Shown here: one piece after another, positions 60,317 to 64,000 of the stretch
How the letters are laid out: every line of letters begins with the position of its first letter
Numbering within the stretch: the stretch's first letter is position 1
From: Collimonas rhizosphaerae
GTDB lineage: Bacteria > Pseudomonadota > Gammaproteobacteria > Burkholderiales > Burkholderiaceae_D
DNA: 64,000 nt
Assembly: GCF_038896935.1 (NCBI RefSeq)
Contig: NZ_JBANDC010000012.1
Span: 62,001-126,000 of the forward strand
Direction of reading: 5' to 3'
Notes under the pieces: generated by a model
Told to the model about the DNA's origin: nothing
The model's input: only the letters and a program-made list of their open reading frames with translations
The model's database searches: none
Translations under genes and position numbers: made by a program

Positions 60317-61579
60317 ATGGACATGGAAACAGTTTCGGCAATCGATAACCTGCGCATAGACGGCGACCGCTTGTGGAAATCGCTGATGGAACTCGGCGCC
60401 ATCGGCGCTACAAAAAAGGGCGGCGTATGCCGCCTGGCCTTGACCGACCTCGACAAGCAGGGACGCGACCTGGTCAGCGCCTGGGCCAGAAGCGAAGGCA
60501 TGAGCGTTACGGTGGACCAGATCGGCAACATCTTCATGCGCCGGCCCGGCCGCAACAACGCGCTGCCGCCGGTGGTCACCGGTTCGCACATCGACACCCA
60601 GCCGACCGGCGGCAAGTTCGACGGCAACTACGGCGTGCTGGCCGGCATGGAAGTGGTGCGCACCCTGAACCAGCACCAGATAGAAACCGAAGCGCCAATT
60701 GAGGTGGCGGTCTGGACCAACGAAGAAGGCTCCCGTTTCGTGCCGGTGATGATGGGGTCAGGCGTATTTTGCGGCGCCTTTACCCTGGAGCATGCTTATG
60801 CGGCGACCGATACCGACGGCAAGAACGTCAAGGATGAACTGCAGCGCATCGGTTATATCGGCGCGCAGCGGAGCGGCGACCATCCGATAGGCGCGTATTA
60901 CGAAGCGCATATCGAACAGGGACCGGTGCTGGAAAACGCCGATACCGTCATCGGCGTGGTGCCTGCGGTGCTGGGCCTGGCCTGGTACGACTGCACCGTC
61001 ACCGGCTTCGAATCCCACGCAGGGCCGACGCCGATGGAAATCCGCAAGGATGCGCTGCAGGTGTCGACCTACATCATGCAGGAAGTGGTGGCGATCGCCA
61101 GGCGCTATCCGCCATATGGCCGCGGCACGGTGGGTGCGGTGCAGGTGTTGCCGAACAGCCGCAACGTGATTCCCGGCCAGGTCAAGTTTTCCATCGATTT
61201 GCGTAACGTCAGCGACGCGCTGCTGGATAGCATGAACGCCGACCTCGATGCCTATATCGTTAAAACCCGGGCCGCAACCGGCCTTGCCATAGAACTGCAG
61301 CGCGTCTCTTATTTTCCGCCTTGTCCATTCCACCCGGAGTGCGTGTCGCAGGTGCGTGAAGCGGCCGCCATGCTCGGCTACGCCACCATGGATGTGGTTT
61401 CCGGCGCCGGCCACGACGCCATCTACGCAGCGCGCGTGGCGCCGGCCGGCATGATCTTCGTGCCGTGCAAGGACGGCGTCAGCCACAACGAAATCGAAGA
61501 CGCCAAGCCGGAACACCTGGAAGCCGGCGCCAATGTGCTGCTGCATGCGATGCTGGCCAGCGCCGTCGTCGTCAAATGA
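60317..61579 (+). CDS. M20-family N-carbamoyl-amino-acid hydrolase/allantoate-amidohydrolase-like enzyme
   Basis: A 420-residue zinc-dependent amidase (hydantoinase/carbamoylase family); ATG 60317 with GGAG upstream is the natural start. Metal-site motifs: G-S-H-I-D-T-Q near 85-91, D-G-N-Y-G-V-L with bridging Asp, N-E-E-G-S-R-F, and the final His in D-G-V-S-H-N-E. The F-E-S-H-A-G-P-T-P lid motif is typical for carbamoylases and ureidoglycolate/allantoate hydrolases. Coupled to the ABC importer, it would hydrolyse the imported amide or ureido compound. It overlaps the next gene by ATGA. Confidence 0.9.
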   Translation: MDMETVSAIDNLRIDGDRLWKSLMELGAIGATKKGGVCRLALTDLDKQGRDLVSAWARSEGMSVTVDQIGNIFMRRPGRNNALPPVVTGSHIDTQPTGGKFDGNYGVLAGMEVVRTLNQHQIETEAPIEVAVWTNEEGSRFVPVMMGSGVFCGAFTLEHAYAATDTDGKNVKDELQRIGYIGAQRSGDHPIGAYYEAHIEQGPVLENADTVIGVVPAVLGLAWYDCTVTGFESHAGPTPMEIRKDALQVSTYIMQEVVAIARRYPPYGRGTVGAVQVLPNSRNVIPGQVKFSIDLRNVSDALLDSMNADLDAYIVKTRAATGLAIELQRVSYFPPCPFHPECVSQVREAAAMLGYATMDVVSGAGHDAIYAARVAPAGMIFVPCKDGVSHNEIEDAKPEHLEAGANVLLHAMLASAVVVK

Positions 61580-61596
61580 ATCCAGAGGATAAGGAC

Positions 61597-63117
61597 ATGC
61601 CCTTGAAAATCGTCGTCGCGCGGCTGAACCACGAGACCAATACGTTCTCTCCGATTCCGACGCCGCTGGAAGCATTCGCTCCGCAATGGGGCGCGTCCGC
61701 CTTCCTTGACCAGCAGGGTGCGCGCACGGCCATGGGCGGATTCCTGGATGTGGCGGCAGCGTTGGGGGCGGATATCGTCACGCCGCTGGCGGCGATGGCC
61801 AGCCCCAGCGCCGCCGTGGCCGCGGACGCCTACACCTTGATGTGCGATGCCATCGTGCGCGCGGTGGAAGATGGCTGCGACGCCATCATGCTGGACCTGC
61901 ACGGCGCCATGGTGGCTGAAAACGCGGAAGACGGCGAAGGCGTGCTGCTGGAAAGAATCCGCAAGATCGCGCCGCGGACGCCGCTCTGCGTAGCGCTGGA
62001 CCTGCACGGCAACGTCACCGGGAAAATGGTGGCGAATGCCGACATCATGGTCAGTTTCAAGACTTATCCGCATATCGATATGTACGAGACCGGCGCGCAC
62101 GCCGGCCGCCTGCTGGCTGAGATGCTGCAAGGACAATGCCGGCCGCTGCTGGGCTGGCGCCAGCTGCCCCTGCTGGCGGCGACGCTGGCCAGCAACACTT
62201 CTCTCAGCGCGATGCAGCGCGCGGTGCAGGCGGCAAAAGCTGCCGAAACCGAGGCTGGCGTGCTGGCGGTGTCGGTGCTGGCCGGTTTTCCGCTGTCCGA
62301 TTTCCGCGATGCCGGGATGTCGGTGGTGGTGGTGGCCGATAACGATGCAGCGCTGGCCGACCGCGTTGCCGCACGTATTGCGGGCAGCATATGGGATGAG
62401 CGCGCCGATTTCGTCTACGACAGCAAGCCCCTGGTGCAGTCGCTGGCAAATGCTCGGGAAATGGCAGCGGCAGCGGGGCAGGGGCCGGTACTGCTGCTGG
62501 ACCACAGCGACAACGTCATGTCGGGCGGCACCTGCAACACCATGGATGTGCTGGAAGCGGTCCTGGCGGCGGGGATGTCGGATATCGGCGTGGGGCCGGT
62601 CAGCGATCCGGAGGCAGTGGCGGAACTGATGGCGGTCGGCGTCGGCGGCCGCGCCACAATCAGGCTCGGCAACAAGGTGGCGCTGCTGGCGCAAGGCATA
62701 GAAAAAACGCCGCTGACACTGAGCGGCACGGTGCTGGCGATCAGCGACGGCCGGTTCCAGGTAACCGGCCCGATCTATACCGGCTCGGCCATGCAGATGG
62801 GGAAAAGCGTGCTGTTCGATACCGGGGAGGCGCAGATCGTGGTGACTGAAGAGCGAGTGGAGCCCTACGATCTCGGCGTGTTCACCAGCCTGGGCCTGGA
62901 TCCGGCCGGCAAAACCTACCTGATCCTGAAATCGCGCATGTATTGCCGTCCGGTGTTCGTGCCGATCAGCAAGGGCCTGGAAGAATGCGACTCCGACAGC
63001 GGCGGCCCGACCAGCTCCAATTTCAAGCTATTCCCGATCCGCAATGTACGCCGGCCGGTCTATCCGCTGGACCTCGACACCAGCTGGCAGGCAGGAAAAT
63101 TATCCATGCCGGCATGA
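61597..63117 (+). CDS. M81-family metallopeptidase, MlrC-like (microcystinase C family)
   Basis: A 506-residue protein of the MlrC/DUF1485 family. It starts L-K-I-V-V-A-R-L-N-H-E-T-N-T-F-S-P, the family signature, with a zinc-site-like D-L-H-G-A-M-V near residue 95 and D-H-S-D-N near residue 302. The start at 61597 has GAGGATAAGG upstream; an ATG at 61576 overlaps the previous stop. MlrC in Sphingomonas cleaves linearised microcystin, but most homologues lie in amino-acid or amide catabolism operons with unknown substrate, as here. TGA overlaps the EamA ATG. Confidence 0.88.
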   Translation: MPLKIVVARLNHETNTFSPIPTPLEAFAPQWGASAFLDQQGARTAMGGFLDVAAALGADIVTPLAAMASPSAAVAADAYTLMCDAIVRAVEDGCDAIMLDLHGAMVAENAEDGEGVLLERIRKIAPRTPLCVALDLHGNVTGKMVANADIMVSFKTYPHIDMYETGAHAGRLLAEMLQGQCRPLLGWRQLPLLAATLASNTSLSAMQRAVQAAKAAETEAGVLAVSVLAGFPLSDFRDAGMSVVVVADNDAALADRVAARIAGSIWDERADFVYDSKPLVQSLANAREMAAAAGQGPVLLLDHSDNVMSGGTCNTMDVLEAVLAAGMSDIGVGPVSDPEAVAELMAVGVGGRATIRLGNKVALLAQGIEKTPLTLSGTVLAISDGRFQVTGPIYTGSAMQMGKSVLFDTGEAQIVVTEERVEPYDLGVFTSLGLDPAGKTYLILKSRMYCRPVFVPISKGLEECDSDSGGPTSSNFKLFPIRNVRRPVYPLDLDTSWQAGKLSMPA

Positions 63118-64000
63118 AGAACGCCTGGTCGGCCAGCGCCAAAGCCAAGGCCCTGCTGGTGTTGCTGGGCGTGGTCTGGGGCTTGAATTGGCCGGCGGTG
63201 AAGGTGTCGCTGGGAGCCGTTTCGCCGTGGACCTTGCGCACGGTCGGGCTGGGCGTCGCCGCCGCTACCTTGTTTGCGCTGGCCCTGGCCGGAGGCCGCG
63301 GCTGGCGCGCCTTGCATATCCCAGCCGGCCGCGACCGCCTGCATGTCCTGCTGACAGCTTTGCTCAATATCGCCGCATTCAACATCCTGCTGACCTTTGC
63401 CCAGCTCGGGGCAGCGACTTCGCGCGTCGCCATCATCACTTATTCCATGCCGCTGTGGGCGACGCTGATGGCTTGCGTAGTGCTGCGCGAGCGGCTCGAC
63501 GCCATGCGCTGCGCCGGCCTGGCGCTGGGTGCTGCGGGCCTGGCGGTGCTGATCGCACCGCTGGCTGCCGGCGGTTTGCCGTCCGGTATCCAGTATGCGC
63601 TGGCTGCCGCCCTGACCTGGGCAGCGGGCACCGTTTACATGAAATGGGCCAGGATCGCGGCGCCGCCGCTGGCGATCGCCGCCTGGCAATTGCTGATCGG
63701 CGCCCTGGCGGCGCTGGCCGGCTTGCTGTGGTTCGAAGGCATGCCGCACCCGGGGCCTTTGCGTGCGGCCGTGCTGTGCGCGCTCGGGTATCACATTTTT
63801 TTCGGCATGGCGCTAGGCTACATCCTGTGGTTCCGCATCATCGCCCAGTTGCCGGCCGGCACTGCGGCGCTGGGCACGCTGCTGGTGCCGGTGGTCGGCG
63901 TAGCCGCTGCGGTGCTGCTATTGGGAGAACATCCCAGCCATGCCGACATGCTCGGTTTCGCCTTCATTTTCGGCGCGGCGCTTTGCGTGCTGCTGCCAGG
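63114..64000 (+). CDS. EamA-family (DMT) transporter, 3'-truncated by the window
   Basis: The ATG at 63114 overlaps the M81 stop (ATGA) and the frame stays open to the window end, so this is the first 295 or so residues of a permease, close to the usual 290-310. Ten hydrophobic segments in two EamA repeats are visible (G-V-V-W-G-L-N-W-P-A-V near 20-30; second half from about residue 155 with T-W-A-A-G-T-V-Y). It is the last visible gene of the operon and may export a product or intermediate of the amide pathway. It is distinct from the EamA gene at 44.1 kb. Confidence 0.88.
   Translation, partial: MKNAWSASAKAKALLVLLGVVWGLNWPAVKVSLGAVSPWTLRTVGLGVAAATLFALALAGGRGWRALHIPAGRDRLHVLLTALLNIAAFNILLTFAQLGAATSRVAIITYSMPLWATLMACVVLRERLDAMRCAGLALGAAGLAVLIAPLAAGGLPSGIQYALAAALTWAAGTVYMKWARIAAPPLAIAAWQLLIGALAALAGLLWFEGMPHPGPLRAAVLCALGYHIFFGMALGYILWFRIIAQLPAGTAALGTLLVPVVGVAAAVLLLGEHPSHADMLGFAFIFGAALCVLLP

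Overview
The window is GC-rich with densely packed, mostly short-spaced operons. Its content (phasin, CitMHS and AtuA-type catabolism, liv-type ABC operon, PBP1C/alpha-2-macroglobulin pair, YccF, GFA proteins) fits the chromosome of a free-living betaproteobacterium, probably Burkholderiales and plausibly Oxalobacteraceae (Collimonas/Janthinobacterium/Herbaspirillum type). That placement is inference from protein style; there is no rRNA gene to confirm it. No tRNA, rRNA, CRISPR array, complete insertion sequence or prophage was recognised.

Layout. 1-3.6 kb: the 3' part of an RND efflux pump followed by a short-chain dehydrogenase. 4.0-8.9 kb: a metal-resistance block. The leftward chromate operon is chrB, chrA, a Tat-exported superoxide dismutase (chrC) and a stand-alone ChrB C-terminal domain protein. 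The rightward unit is an InrS/CsoR-type nickel sensor and an RcnA-type Ni/Co exporter. 9.1-12.6 kb: phasin, two small hypothetical proteins (one a membrane-tethered ribbon-helix-helix protein), a methyltransferase and a universal stress protein. 12.7-17.1 kb: a ribbon-helix-helix regulator, a SulP anion transporter, a YkgJ Cys-cluster protein and two tandem spermidine-synthase-like proteins. Near-identical palindromes in two of the promoters suggest one regulon. 17.1-22.4 kb: small leftward genes (XRE/MmyB regulator, AhpD-like protein without its cysteines, JmjC-like cupin, GFA protein), a REP-like repeat pair, a TetR regulator and a VOC protein.

22.5-29.6 kb: a BvgAS/EvgAS-like cassette with two NarL-type response regulators and one hybrid kinase, then a leftward low-GC group: MarT/CadC-like membrane regulator with a FidL-like partner, a Wzz-like protein and an orphan transposase-domain protein. 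30.1-33.7 kb: a thioester-reductase-like SDR translationally coupled to a 48-residue peptide gene, divergent from a QseBC-like two-component system. 33.8-41.9 kb: a 1,960-residue thioester alpha-2-macroglobulin and its partner PBP1C. 41.9-46.5 kb: hydrolase, YccF, a proline-rich membrane protein flanked by 100-bp direct repeats, an EamA exporter and a secreted M20 peptidase. 46.6-50.6 kb: a split AtuA pair with a CitMHS transporter and a divergent LysR regulator. 50.6-55.1 kb: signal peptidase I, isochorismatase-like hydrolase with a divergent GlxA-type regulator, and a secreted DRGH nuclease with a small overlapping gene. 55.6-64.0 kb: a putative sigma-54 promoter heading an operon of a complete branched-chain-amino-acid-type ABC importer, an N-carbamoyl-amidase-type M20 hydrolase, an MlrC-like M81 peptidase and an EamA permease that runs off the window end. 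This probably imports and hydrolyses an amide or peptide nitrogen source.

The most promising leads are the palindrome-linked RHH/SulP/YkgJ/SpeE-like group, the peptide-reductase pair, the membrane RHH protein, the direct-repeat-flanked gene and the sigma-54 amide-scavenging operon.
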